From an uncultured Lachnospiraceae bacterium (lineage in GTDB: Bacteria > Bacillota > Clostridia > Lachnospirales > Lachnospiraceae), in assembly GCA_910583965.1 (NCBI GenBank), contig CAJUAE010000013.1, positions 1-13,641 of the forward strand: DNA of 13,641 nucleotides. The letters run 5' to 3'. The notes under the pieces are model-generated. The model saw only the letters and a program-made list of their open reading frames with translations. It was not told the origin of the DNA and did not search any database. Positions 1 to 7,587 of this stretch are shown piece by piece (the first letter of the stretch is position 1; each line of letters opens with the position of its first letter). The position numbers and the translations under genes are program-made.

Positions 1-74
1 TTGATTTTTCAAGGTTCAGCACATCAAACGGTGTGGGAAGTTTGAGTAATATAAAGATTCTAACAAAAATGAGA

Positions 75-103
75 TTGCCAACAAGTATACAATGATTTAC
101 AAT
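75..103 (+). promoter_or_regulatory. Sigma-A type promoter P1, upstream of the acyltransferase operon
   Basis: TTGCCA at 75-80 and TACAAT at 98-103 are separated by exactly 17 bases, a near-consensus housekeeping promoter. Transcription would start near base 110, leaving a leader of about 50 bases before the acyltransferase start at 161. Bases 66-110 match bases 4852-4896 (promoter P2) at 35 of 45 ungapped positions, with both hexamers and the spacing identical, so the two promoters look like copies of one module. Activity is inferred from sequence only. Confidence 0.7.
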
Positions 104-160
104 CAATATAGAAAAATGTGATAAGACATTGGGAGATAAAGAAAAGAGGATTGATTATAA

Positions 161-1123
161 ATGACAAAAATTTGGGAAAAGTGGATAGATGAGACAAAAG
201 GATTTGCAATTTATTTAGTGGTATTAGGTCATAGTATTCAATACGCAACCTCACAACATTATGATTTTAATGGAAATTTGGTGTTTCGATTAATCTATGG
301 ATTTCATATGCCGCTTTTTATGATTGTGAGTGGATATCTTTTTTGGTATTCCTTGAATAGATATGATTTACTACAGGGATTCTTGTCAAAGCTAAGAGGG
401 ATTATGATTCCTTGTGCTGTGTGGGGATTTGTCACATGGTTGTGTGACATATTGTTTATGGGAAATAGTACAATAAGCTTGAAAGGGTATTTGGTCTATA
501 CTTTTTATTCTAATTGGTTTTTATGGGCAGTTTTTTACTGTTCCTTATATGGATTTATCACCAAGTATCTATTTCGTAATTCTGTGTGGGGATATGGCAT
601 TGTCCTTATTATTAACTATTTTGTTCCTGAATTTGGAAATTATGCGGGAACAAAACGAATGTTGCCATTTTTTATAATAGGAATCTTGTTGCATCGAAGT
701 GGTATGGTCGCCAAAATAAAGGAAAAAAAGGGCATCTGCGCCTTGGTGTTATTGGGTGCAATGTATTTTATTTGTTTGCGATTAAATTTGGCAGAAATAA
801 TTACAGGGACAATTGGAAGCGCTTTTTTCATTGTAATATTTTATAATCTCTGCAATGAAAAACGATTTAACGTGTTTAGCAGGTTGGGCGAAGTATCTAT
901 TGGAATTTATTTGTTTACAGGAATTGTATTTTATTTTTGGGTGAAAGAGTATTTTAGAATTTCAGAATCTTATAGATATTTGATTAAATCGGCATATGTT
1001 TTCTTAATGTCAATCATATTAACTGCAATTGCATATATATTGTGCAAACTTTTGCAAAAAAGTGCAGTGACAAATTTACTGTTTTTGGGTGGACAAAGAA
1101 GGGGAGGAATAGAGAAGAAATGA
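161..1123 (+). CDS. Acyltransferase-3 family membrane O-acyltransferase
   Basis: This 320-residue polytopic protein probably transfers an acyl group, most often acetyl, onto a sugar of a cell-surface glycan at the membrane. The N-terminus carries the family signature: Lys13-Gly14 followed by a hydrophobic helix ending in Gly23-His24, the conserved histidine of acyltransferase-3 (OafA/NodX-like) enzymes. FHMPLF at residues 48-53 followed by SGYLF matches the second conserved helix. About ten hydrophobic segments fill the rest, and no extra SGNH domain is attached. The start at 161 follows AAAAGAGGA at about ten bases. The stop overlaps the next start by four bases (ATGA), so translation is coupled to the glycosyltransferase. 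The family is clear; acyl donor and acceptor sugar cannot be read from the sequence. Confidence 0.88.
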   Translation: MTKIWEKWIDETKGFAIYLVVLGHSIQYATSQHYDFNGNLVFRLIYGFHMPLFMIVSGYLFWYSLNRYDLLQGFLSKLRGIMIPCAVWGFVTWLCDILFMGNSTISLKGYLVYTFYSNWFLWAVFYCSLYGFITKYLFRNSVWGYGIVLIINYFVPEFGNYAGTKRMLPFFIIGILLHRSGMVAKIKEKKGICALVLLGAMYFICLRLNLAEIITGTIGSAFFIVIFYNLCNEKRFNVFSRLGEVSIGIYLFTGIVFYFWVKEYFRISESYRYLIKSAYVFLMSIILTAIAYILCKLLQKSAVTNLLFLGGQRRGGIEKK

Positions 1124-2088
1124 ATAGTGATAGACAAAAAGGGATTCTTTATATTGTGGTTCCCTGTTACAATGAGGAAGAAGCTTTGGAAGCTTCAGCT
1201 ACAAAATTATTGGATAAGCTTCATAAATTGACCCAAAAAGAATTGATATCCAATAAAAGTCGAATTGTGTTTGTAGATGATGGTTCAAAGGATAGGACTT
1301 GGGAGATTATTCAAGAATTGTATAAAAAGAATGAAGAAATAAAAGGGCTTCGCTTTGCACATAACAGGGGACATCAGAATGCGATTCTTGCAGGTATGAT
1401 GTATTCCAGAAAATATTGTGATTATACAATTACAATCGATGCAGATTTGCAACAAGATATCGATGCAATAGAACGATTTATTGATGCGTATAATGATGGG
1501 AATGAAATTGTTTATGGCGTGCGTAATTCAAGAAATACAGATGGGATTTTTAAAAAATTTTCAGCAACTTTATTCTATAAGATTATGCAGCTAATGGGAT
1601 GTGATATTTATGAAAATTCAGCAGATTACAGATTGATGAGCACTAAAGCACTGAATGCTTTGGCAGAATATGATGAGGTAAATCTATTTCTTCGTGGTAT
1701 TATTCCTAATATTGGCTTACAATCTACGGTTGTGCATTTTGATGTATTTCCGCGAATGCAAGGAAAATCAAAATATTCTCTGTCAAAAATGTTTACATTG
1801 GCAGCAGACGGAATCACATCTTTTAGTATCAAGCCAATTCGGATGGTTTTTGCGATGGGCATTCTGGCTTTGTTGGTGGGAGTGGGCATGATTATACACA
1901 TTATATACGAGCATTATTTTGGCTATACAGTTAGTGGATGGTCTTCTATATTAATGTCGATTTGGGTTCTTGGCGGAGCGATTCTATTGTCTCTTGGCAT
2001 TATTGGAGAGTATGTGGGCAGAAATTATTTAGAGACAAAACATCGACCGAGATATTTTTTTTGGGAAATTTTGTCGAGAGATAAATGA
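1120..2088 (+). CDS. CsbB/GtrB-type GT2 glycosyltransferase (polyprenyl-phosphate sugar loading)
   Basis: A GT2-family enzyme of 322 residues predicted to move a sugar from a nucleotide donor to undecaprenyl phosphate on the cytoplasmic face. Visible motifs are VVPCYNEE (13-20), FVDDGSKD (51-58) and the metal-binding DADLQ (107-111), then two C-terminal membrane helices at about 238-262 and 274-298, ending in GEYVGRNYLETKHRPRY (296-312), typical of CsbB/GtrB/DPM1-like bacterial proteins. The frame opens at 1042, but the ATG at 1120 is chosen because it overlaps the previous stop as ATGA, follows GGGGAGGA at 1101-1108, and puts the first GT2 motif at the usual distance from the N-terminus. In Bacillus and Listeria such enzymes work with a flippase and a GT-C transferase; the next gene is a YfhO-type GT-C. 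The sugar is not predictable. Confidence 0.9.
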   Translation: MNSDRQKGILYIVVPCYNEEEALEASATKLLDKLHKLTQKELISNKSRIVFVDDGSKDRTWEIIQELYKKNEEIKGLRFAHNRGHQNAILAGMMYSRKYCDYTITIDADLQQDIDAIERFIDAYNDGNEIVYGVRNSRNTDGIFKKFSATLFYKIMQLMGCDIYENSADYRLMSTKALNALAEYDEVNLFLRGIIPNIGLQSTVVHFDVFPRMQGKSKYSLSKMFTLAADGITSFSIKPIRMVFAMGILALLVGVGMIIHIIYEHYFGYTVSGWSSILMSIWVLGGAILLSLGIIGEYVGRNYLETKHRPRYFFWEILSRDK

Positions 2089-2119
2089 TGTCAATAAAGA
2101 AATGATGAGGAGTATAATT

Positions 2120-4732
2120 ATGAAGTTTCCAGGAAAATTATGGAAAAAATATCAGGTTTATCTTGCCTACTCAATATGTTATTGGGGCTATGCAGTTCCG
2201 AAGATTTATGATATGAGCAGTAATGGATATGCAGCGCTGGGAGGATGGGATGCGGTAACGCAGATGTATCCTGTTATGTTGTATATTAGTAGGATGATAC
2301 GTAATTTTATGTCAAATCTGACGGTTCCATTGTTTGAGTTGAGTTTAGGTATGGGAGATGACTTGATCACAGCGTTAAACTGGCATGGTTTTGGCGATCC
2401 CTTTTATTTGCTAAGTGCTTTGATACCAGAGACCAGTTTCCCCTTTTTTTATTCGTTTTTGTTTTATTTTAGGGTCTATTTAGGCGGAATTGCGTTTTTA
2501 TGGTTTGTGAGAGAACATAATAATGAATTGAAAACAAGCGCATATGTAATAGGAACGTTTGTTTATACTTTTAGTGGTTTTACATTGCAAGCCAATATTC
2601 ATATAATTTTTGTTCATGCAATGATGTATATTCCTATGATGTTGTTAGGTGGGGAGAGAGTTCTAAAAGAGAAGAAAAAAGGAATACTTTTTATGAGTAC
2701 ATTTTTATTTGCTCTTTGTGGATTTTATTATCTTTATATTGGGTCAATTGCTTTGGGAATATATGTAATATATCGATTGATTAGAATGCATCAGCAGTGG
2801 AAAAGTAGTTTGATAAAAATATTGGAGATGGTTATAGAGTATCTTTTGGGGCTTGCGCTGGCAGCTTTTATCTTTTTGCCATCTGTTCTAGGTTTTCTTA
2901 ACAGCAATAGAGCATATGTGCAGACACAGTTTGATTGGATATACTCATGGAAAGAGATAAAAAATTTTTTGATAAATTTGTTTTTTCCACAGACTAATGG
3001 ACAGGTGCTTTCTGTCGCGACAATTGGAGTAATCGCAGTATTATATACTTTATTATCAACAAAAACAAAACAAGAAAAGTTTAATATCAGTGTGCTTATT
3101 TTACTTACATGGATTCCAGTAGTTAGTTGTGTTATGTCAGGATTTGGTGCAATTTATGATAGATGGGAAGTAATTATTATACTTTATATTGCCTATCTGG
3201 TAGTGATGCAGTGGGATTTTCTCCAAGAATTAAATATGGTTCAAAAAATAATATTGACAGGACTATTTTGCTTTTTGGGTTTATATGGAAAGATAAAGAA
3301 TTGGTGGGATACAGAACAGTTTCCAATCATTATGTTTTCTTATGGACTGATTGTAGCATTTTTATGTATTTTATTTCCAATTGCGAGAAAAATGAAAGTA
3401 AGCGCATTGTGTAATTTTTTGTTTGCTTGTGTGATGATTATCACAATCTGTAAGGCGTGGCAGTGCAATGCAAGAGATAGAGAAATTTTCTATGTTATGG
3501 AACGCAATGTAGTAGATGAGCTGATTGATGATACTACTATTTATCGTATCAGTAATGAGAGAACTTTTACAGAGCCAAGAAATGGACAGAATATAGCATT
3601 ACTTCAAAAGTATTATGGGATATCAGAATATTTTAGCATAGAAAATCCTTATTTTACCAACGCGTTATTAGAGTGGGATGTCAATCCAGATTCTTCGTTA
3701 AATCATATGAATGTTGGACTTGATCAGAGAACAATTCTAGAAACACTTTCCGCTGTAAAGTATATGGTAAAACGGACAGACTCCAATGTTTTAATTCCAT
3801 ATGGTTATGAAAAGGTAAAAGAGACGCAAGACAAAGAATGGAGTTTGTATGAAAATAGCAATGCGCTTCCGCTTTTCTATTCTTATGATTCTGTGCTGAA
3901 AGAAGGCTTATATGAGGGAAAAAATGGATTTGAGAAACAACAGATTATATTGAACACTGCGGTGATAGAAGCGTATGAAGGAAAGCTCCCGCGTGTGAAT
4001 ATACCCGAAACAAAACTAAAACAAATACAATACCAGATTAAGAATATTGAAAAAGGAAACGTTGAAAATGGTATGGTTATTTTAAAACCAGGTGCAGTTC
4101 TATCCCTTCAAGTTCCACTAGAAAGAAAGGGAGAAAATTATTTATCCTTTGATCATATGGACTTAAATGGTGGTTTTACAGTAAAAGTTCCAGCAGAGAA
4201 TCGGATAAAAGAAGCAAATATTACACAGGACTTTTACAATGGGAATGCAGGGGTAAATCTGGGCGCTGCAACATCTGTAGAGGAACAGGAGATTACGATT
4301 TCTTTTAACAAGGCAGAAAGTTTTCCTGTGGACAACTTAAAAGTTTTTTCTTATGATTTTTCTGATTTTGAAGAATGTATTTTGCAAAGAAAAGGTGCAT
4401 CTGTCACAGATATTGTGCTAACTACAAATCAAATAGAATGTAATGTAGATTCAAAACACGACCGAATCTTGTGTATTGCAATTCCTTACAGTAAAGGATG
4501 GAATGCATGTGTGGATGAAGAAAAGGTCAAAGTATATCCAATGAATGATATGTTTATGGGAATTGAGCTTCCAGAAGGAAAACATCATGTTGTTTTGTCA
4601 TATTGTACGTATGGGCTAAAAACAGGTATTGGTATCTCATTATCTGCACTATTTATTATTTTGCTTATTTTTATTAAAAATGTGAATTGTTACTTTTCAC
4701 GGGTCAAAAATGCGCATTCCATGAGAGTATAA
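2120..4732 (+). CDS. YfhO-family polytopic membrane protein (putative GT-C glycosyltransferase)
   Basis: A protein of 870 residues with roughly a dozen membrane helices in the first half (to about residue 455), a large outside-facing region (about 460-835) and a final membrane helix before a basic tail. The first extracytoplasmic loop has GGWDAVTQMYP (41-51); Asp44 is in the place of the acidic residue GT-C enzymes use, and LGMGDD follows at 76-81, as in YfhO proteins. B. subtilis YfhO works with CsbB to glycosylate lipoteichoic acid, and here the gene directly follows a CsbB-like gene, so transfer of that lipid-linked sugar to a surface polymer is the natural inference. ATG 2120 is preferred over ATG 2102 because GAGGAG (2107-2112) sits seven bases before it and would lie inside the longer version. 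Acceptor unknown. Confidence 0.85.
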   Translation: MKFPGKLWKKYQVYLAYSICYWGYAVPKIYDMSSNGYAALGGWDAVTQMYPVMLYISRMIRNFMSNLTVPLFELSLGMGDDLITALNWHGFGDPFYLLSALIPETSFPFFYSFLFYFRVYLGGIAFLWFVREHNNELKTSAYVIGTFVYTFSGFTLQANIHIIFVHAMMYIPMMLLGGERVLKEKKKGILFMSTFLFALCGFYYLYIGSIALGIYVIYRLIRMHQQWKSSLIKILEMVIEYLLGLALAAFIFLPSVLGFLNSNRAYVQTQFDWIYSWKEIKNFLINLFFPQTNGQVLSVATIGVIAVLYTLLSTKTKQEKFNISVLILLTWIPVVSCVMSGFGAIYDRWEVIIILYIAYLVVMQWDFLQELNMVQKIILTGLFCFLGLYGKIKNWWDTEQFPIIMFSYGLIVAFLCILFPIARKMKVSALCNFLFACVMIITICKAWQCNARDREIFYVMERNVVDELIDDTTIYRISNERTFTEPRNGQNIALLQKYYGISEYFSIENPYFTNALLEWDVNPDSSLNHMNVGLDQRTILETLSAVKYMVKRTDSNVLIPYGYEKVKETQDKEWSLYENSNALPLFYSYDSVLKEGLYEGKNGFEKQQIILNTAVIEAYEGKLPRVNIPETKLKQIQYQIKNIEKGNVENGMVILKPGAVLSLQVPLERKGENYLSFDHMDLNGGFTVKVPAENRIKEANITQDFYNGNAGVNLGAATSVEEQEITISFNKAESFPVDNLKVFSYDFSDFEECILQRKGASVTDIVLTTNQIECNVDSKHDRILCIAIPYSKGWNACVDEEKVKVYPMNDMFMGIELPEGKHHVVLSYCTYGLKTGIGISLSALFIILLIFIKNVNCYFSRVKNAHSMRV

Positions 4733-4860
4733 TTAAGAAATGCAGGCGATTTTTGCGAAGCAAAACTTCAAATGTTGTCCTGAATTGTTATTATGAGTGG
4801 CTCTTATGCCATGAATCGTAACTGTGAATCTGCATTGGAAGATAAATAGATAAAATGACA

Positions 4861-4889
4861 TTGCCAAGAAACCTTTGATGGTTTACAAT
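4861..4889 (+). promoter_or_regulatory. Sigma-A type promoter P2, upstream of the SDR gene
   Basis: TTGCCA at 4861-4866 and TACAAT at 4884-4889 are 17 bases apart. The predicted transcript starts near 4896, with a leader of about 70 bases before the SDR start at 4967. The surrounding segment (4852-4896) is a diverged copy of the promoter region in front of the acyltransferase operon (66-110), and similarity seems to continue downstream with a small gap. The SDR therefore has its own promoter and is not simply a fourth gene of the upstream operon. The rest of the 234-base gap after the YfhO gene shows no gene; it holds a short TTTTGC/GCAAAA hairpin at 4751-4765 without a convincing U-tract. 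Confidence 0.7.
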
Positions 4890-4966
4890 GAATATAATTA
4901 GACAAAATAAAGTATTGAGACAGAGGCAGTTTCTGAGCGTATAGAAAAGTTATAGGAGGAACGAAT

Positions 4967-5947
4967 ATGGTAGCATTGGTAGGTTATACTGGATTTGTAG
5001 GAAGCAATCTTTATTCGAGGGCGAGGAATCGTATTAAGGGAGTGTATAATTCACAGAATATAGAGAAAGCATATGGTCTTGAGCCAGAAGTTCTTATTTA
5101 CACGGGTGTAAGTGCGGAAAAGCATCTTGCAAACAATGCGCCAGAGCAGGATTTAGAACAGATTTTGGAGGCGGAAAAGAATATAAGAGCAATCAATCCA
5201 CAACGTCTTGTGCTGATTTCTACCATAGATGTATACAGTAATCCCGTGGGCGTGGACGAGAAAGATTCTCCGCTGTCTGATGGAAAAGGTGGAAAACAAA
5301 ATCACTTTCAGCCATACGGACTAAATCGTTATTATCTAGAACAATGGGTGCGAAAAAATTATCCAAATGCGCTGATTGTCAGATTACCTGCGCTTTATGG
5401 ATATAATATCAAGAAGAATTTTATCTATGATTATATGAATATAATTCCTCCTATGTTGAAAAAGGAAAAGTATCTTGAATTGAAAGTTTTGGAAAAAGCG
5501 GATGATGCGATTCGGTTGGAAGATTGTTATGAGGCGGCTGGAAATGGATTTTACCGCTGTGTAAAGCTTGACCGCGAGAAAAAGGAGCTGTTAAAGAAAA
5601 AGTTTAAAAAGTTGGGATTTACAGCATTGCATTTTACGGATAGTCGCAGCACATTTCAATTTTATTCACTAGGGCGGTTGTGGGAAGATATCCAGACTGC
5701 ACTGAATGAGAATATGACGTGCTTTAATATCGCGACAGAACCAGTTTCCGCTGCGGAAGTATATAAGGCATTGACAGGCGAAGTCTTTAAAAATGAACTG
5801 AAAGGCACACCTGTAAAATATGATTTTAGGACTACATACGCAGCAAAGTTTGGCGGCAAGGATGGATATCTTTGTAATAAAGAAGCAGTTCTGACAGATA
5901 TTAAAATGTTTGTGAATCATATGATTAAAGAGGGTGAGCAGCGGTAA
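4967..5947 (+). CDS. NAD-dependent epimerase/dehydratase family protein (extended SDR)
   Basis: This cytoplasmic 326-residue protein of the extended short-chain dehydrogenase/reductase superfamily probably modifies a nucleotide-linked sugar for the surrounding glycan pathway. A Rossmann nucleotide-binding turn opens it, GYTGFVGSN at 6-14. The core strand LISTIDVY (83-90) supplies the Ser/Thr position, and Tyr117 falls where the catalytic Tyr is expected. The usual YxxxK is YGLNR (117-121), with Arg replacing the catalytic Lys; whether this subfamily tolerates Arg is not known to me. Residues 250-326 hold the substrate-side region, including FNIATEPVSAAEVYKAL. AGGAGG at 4954-4959, seven bases before the ATG, fixes the start. 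A separate promoter precedes it, and 215 bases with repeats follow before the next operon. The exact reaction (reductase, epimerase or dehydratase) cannot be assigned. Confidence 0.82.
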   Translation: MVALVGYTGFVGSNLYSRARNRIKGVYNSQNIEKAYGLEPEVLIYTGVSAEKHLANNAPEQDLEQILEAEKNIRAINPQRLVLISTIDVYSNPVGVDEKDSPLSDGKGGKQNHFQPYGLNRYYLEQWVRKNYPNALIVRLPALYGYNIKKNFIYDYMNIIPPMLKKEKYLELKVLEKADDAIRLEDCYEAAGNGFYRCVKLDREKKELLKKKFKKLGFTALHFTDSRSTFQFYSLGRLWEDIQTALNENMTCFNIATEPVSAAEVYKALTGEVFKNELKGTPVKYDFRTTYAAKFGGKDGYLCNKEAVLTDIKMFVNHMIKEGEQR

Positions 5948-5987
5948 CGAATATAATCCAAAATCCTGACAAAAATAGGAGTACAGC

Positions 5988-6017
5988 TTTACAGTATCTC
6001 GCGGGACATGCTATAAT
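5988..6017 (+). promoter_or_regulatory. Extended -10 promoter P3 for the glycosylphosphotransferase operon
   Basis: TTTACA at 5988-5993 and TATAAT at 6012-6017 are 18 bases apart, and the -10 is preceded by TGC, giving an extended TGn motif. The start would fall near 6024. The -10 lies inside the left arm of an 11-bp perfect inverted repeat (6010-6020 with 6025-6035), which could be an operator or could make the transcript begin within the dyad. The leader of about 140 bases before the gene at 6163 contains several predicted hairpins from the direct repeats. Promoter function is inferred. Confidence 0.55.
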
Positions 6018-6066
6018 GTCGTCAGACATTATAGCTGCCCGAATGGGCATGAATATACTATGATTG
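6012..6066 (+). repeat. 55-bp direct repeat, copy 1
   Basis: This segment recurs without mismatch at 6081-6135, a period of 69 bases with 14 bases between copies. Each copy contains a dyad TATAATGTC-GTCA-GACATTATA, a small stem TGCCC-GAAT-GGGCA (6036-6049 here), and the tail ATACTATGATTG. In this copy the first dyad extends by two pairs to 6010-6035. The unit is non-coding: a minus-strand open frame across it only reproduces the repeat as repeated peptide. It may be a palindromic intergenic element (REP/MITE-like) or a duplicated regulatory site. Confidence 0.9.
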
Positions 6067-6083
6067 CGCAGCAATCGTAGTAT
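6055..6083 (+). other. 13-bp stem, 3-base loop linking the two repeat copies
   Basis: Bases 6055-6067 can pair with 6071-6083 around the loop GCA; all thirteen positions pair, one as a G-T wobble. The left arm comes from the end of repeat copy 1 and the right arm runs into the start of copy 2, so the stem spans the junction and competes with the dyad of copy 2 for bases 6081-6083. It would form in the leader RNA of the operon starting at 6163. No U-tract follows, so it does not look like an intrinsic terminator. Confidence 0.7.
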
Positions 6084-6135
6084 AATGTCGTCAGACATTA
6101 TAGCTGCCCGAATGGGCATGAATATACTATGATTG
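6081..6135 (+). repeat. 55-bp direct repeat, copy 2
   Basis: Identical to bases 6012-6066. Here the TATAAT dyad (6081-6089 with 6094-6102, loop GTCA) has nine pairs, and the TGCCC/GGGCA stem is at 6105-6118. The TATAAT of this copy has no recognisable -35 at the proper distance and no TGn extension, so it is unlikely to be a second promoter. It ends 27 bases before the glycosylphosphotransferase start. Recombination between copies would remove 69 bp. Confidence 0.9.
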
Positions 6136-6162
6136 TAGATGGTTCTGAATAGAGGGAATGAA

Positions 6163-7587
6163 ATGGAGAACATCAGAAGAAAAAACAAAATGATAGAGAC
6201 ATATAGTATCCTTTTGATTGATATCTTAGGTGTTGTCATTTCCTATGCATTGTCTCTGTTTATCCGGTTTCGTATTATTCACTATGAAAATTATCCTAGG
6301 CAGTTTCATTTGATGGTGGGAACTTATATTGTGGTTTTGTGTCTGCTCTACAATATGTTTCTTGATGCGAATAGAAACTTTTTTACCAGAGGCTATTACC
6401 AAGAATTTTATTACACAGTGCGATATACGCTGATTCTTGTGGTGGGATTGGTGGTAGTATTATATCTTACCCAGCAGTCGTATGAGTTCTCTCGTTCTGT
6501 ATATGGGATTTTTGCTATTTTAAATACGTTGTTCACGTATGTGGCACACATGGTCTTTAAAAAAGTTTTGTGGAAGTATTACAGAAAGAGCACCAGTGCG
6601 GAGAAGATGCTTGTCATTACAAAGGATCTCATAGTGGAAGAAGTGATAGGGAATCTAATCAAAGGAAAAGAATGGTACTATGATATTACAGCAGTAGTAA
6701 TATATGATTCGGATCGAATGGGGCAGACAATCAAAACAGTTCCTATTGTTGCAACAAAAGAAAATTTGTATGAGACGGTTGTTCAGATGGCGGTCGACGA
6801 AGTGTTTATCTGTCTTCCAGGTGTGCCAGTGATTGAAATTCGCGAGATGGTTCAGCGGTTTGAGGAGATGGGATTGACTTGTCATTACAATGTGGATTTG
6901 TTTCGACGTGCCAATCCAAATACTTATGTGCAACAGATGGCGGGCTACAGTGTTATATCGTTTGCACTAAAAACAATGGATTCAAGAAGGATGCTAATTA
7001 AGCGGCTGATTGATATTCTGGGGGCGTTTGTGGGACTTTTTCTTACAATGCTAATTACGCCGTTTGTCGCGTTGGCAATCAAAATAGACTCACCAGGCCC
7101 CGTATTTTTTTCGCAGATGCGCATTGGCAAGAATGGGCGGCGCTTTAAAATATGGAAATTTCGTTCGATGTATATTGATGCGGAGGAGCGAAAAAAAGAA
7201 TTGCAAGCGCAAAATGAGATGAATGGCCTGATGTTTAAGATGGAGGATGATCCACGCGTTACAAAAGTGGGGCGTTTTTTGCGCAGAACAAGCATTGACG
7301 AGACGCCGCAGTTTCTTAATATTTTGGTGGGAAATATGAGTCTGGTTGGCACGCGACCGCCAACAGAGGATGAATTTGAGCAGTATAGTGGTTACTATAG
7401 GAGACGTATGAGTATTACACCTGGACTGACAGGGTTGTGGCAAGTTAGTGGTAGAAGTGATATTCAAGATTTTGAACAGATTGTAAAGATGGATCTTGAA
7501 TATATTGACAACTGGTCGTTAGGATTAGATATTAAGATTTTGTTTATGACAGTGTTTACTGTTTTGGGAAGAAAGGGTTCAAAATGA
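6163..7587 (+). CDS. Polyprenyl glycosylphosphotransferase (undecaprenyl-phosphate sugar-1-phosphate transferase)
   Basis: A WbaP/CpsE-type initiating enzyme of 474 residues: it transfers a sugar-1-phosphate from a UDP-sugar to undecaprenyl phosphate on the cytoplasmic face, beginning a lipid-linked glycan. The N-terminal half has four membrane helices (about 12-36, 51-66, 86-104, 112-130), then a soluble nucleotide-binding-like region (about 145-245). The catalytic C-terminal domain starts at KRLIDILGA (280-288) and contains KFRSM (332-336), the active-site Asp379-Glu380 in SIDETPQ, GTRPP (396-400) and the TPGLTGLWQVSGRS motif (419-432). The frame opens at 6139, but ATG 6163 is chosen because GAGGGA at 6152-6157 precedes it at five bases and nothing like a ribosome site precedes 6139. 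It is coupled to the next gene by an ATGA overlap. Sugar specificity (Glc, Gal or a diamino sugar) is not decidable here. Confidence 0.93.
   Translation: MENIRRKNKMIETYSILLIDILGVVISYALSLFIRFRIIHYENYPRQFHLMVGTYIVVLCLLYNMFLDANRNFFTRGYYQEFYYTVRYTLILVVGLVVVLYLTQQSYEFSRSVYGIFAILNTLFTYVAHMVFKKVLWKYYRKSTSAEKMLVITKDLIVEEVIGNLIKGKEWYYDITAVVIYDSDRMGQTIKTVPIVATKENLYETVVQMAVDEVFICLPGVPVIEIREMVQRFEEMGLTCHYNVDLFRRANPNTYVQQMAGYSVISFALKTMDSRRMLIKRLIDILGAFVGLFLTMLITPFVALAIKIDSPGPVFFSQMRIGKNGRRFKIWKFRSMYIDAEERKKELQAQNEMNGLMFKMEDDPRVTKVGRFLRRTSIDETPQFLNILVGNMSLVGTRPPTEDEFEQYSGYYRRRMSITPGLTGLWQVSGRSDIQDFEQIVKMDLEYIDNWSLGLDIKILFMTVFTVLGRKGSK

Noticed and set aside
1..95. Possible tail of an upstream gene: one frame is open from base 1 to a TGA at 43-45, another from base 3 to a TGA at 93-95.
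   Set aside because: Both stretches are too short to recognise and disagree with each other; the second would run through promoter P1. No family signature is visible.
4751..4765. TTTTGC-GAA-GCAAAA hairpin after the YfhO gene as a terminator.
   Set aside because: Only six pairs, mostly A-T, and no U-tract behind it, so I do not call it an intrinsic terminator.
5925..6239. Minus-strand open frame of 104 codons across the repeat region.
   Set aside because: Its internal peptide repeat simply mirrors the 55-bp DNA repeat, there is no ribosome site, and its 5' part lies within the plus-strand transferase gene.
6945..7467. Long minus-strand open frames (135 and 125 codons) opposite the glycosylphosphotransferase.
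   Set aside because: They are shadows of a strongly conserved plus-strand coding region and have no recognisable domain.
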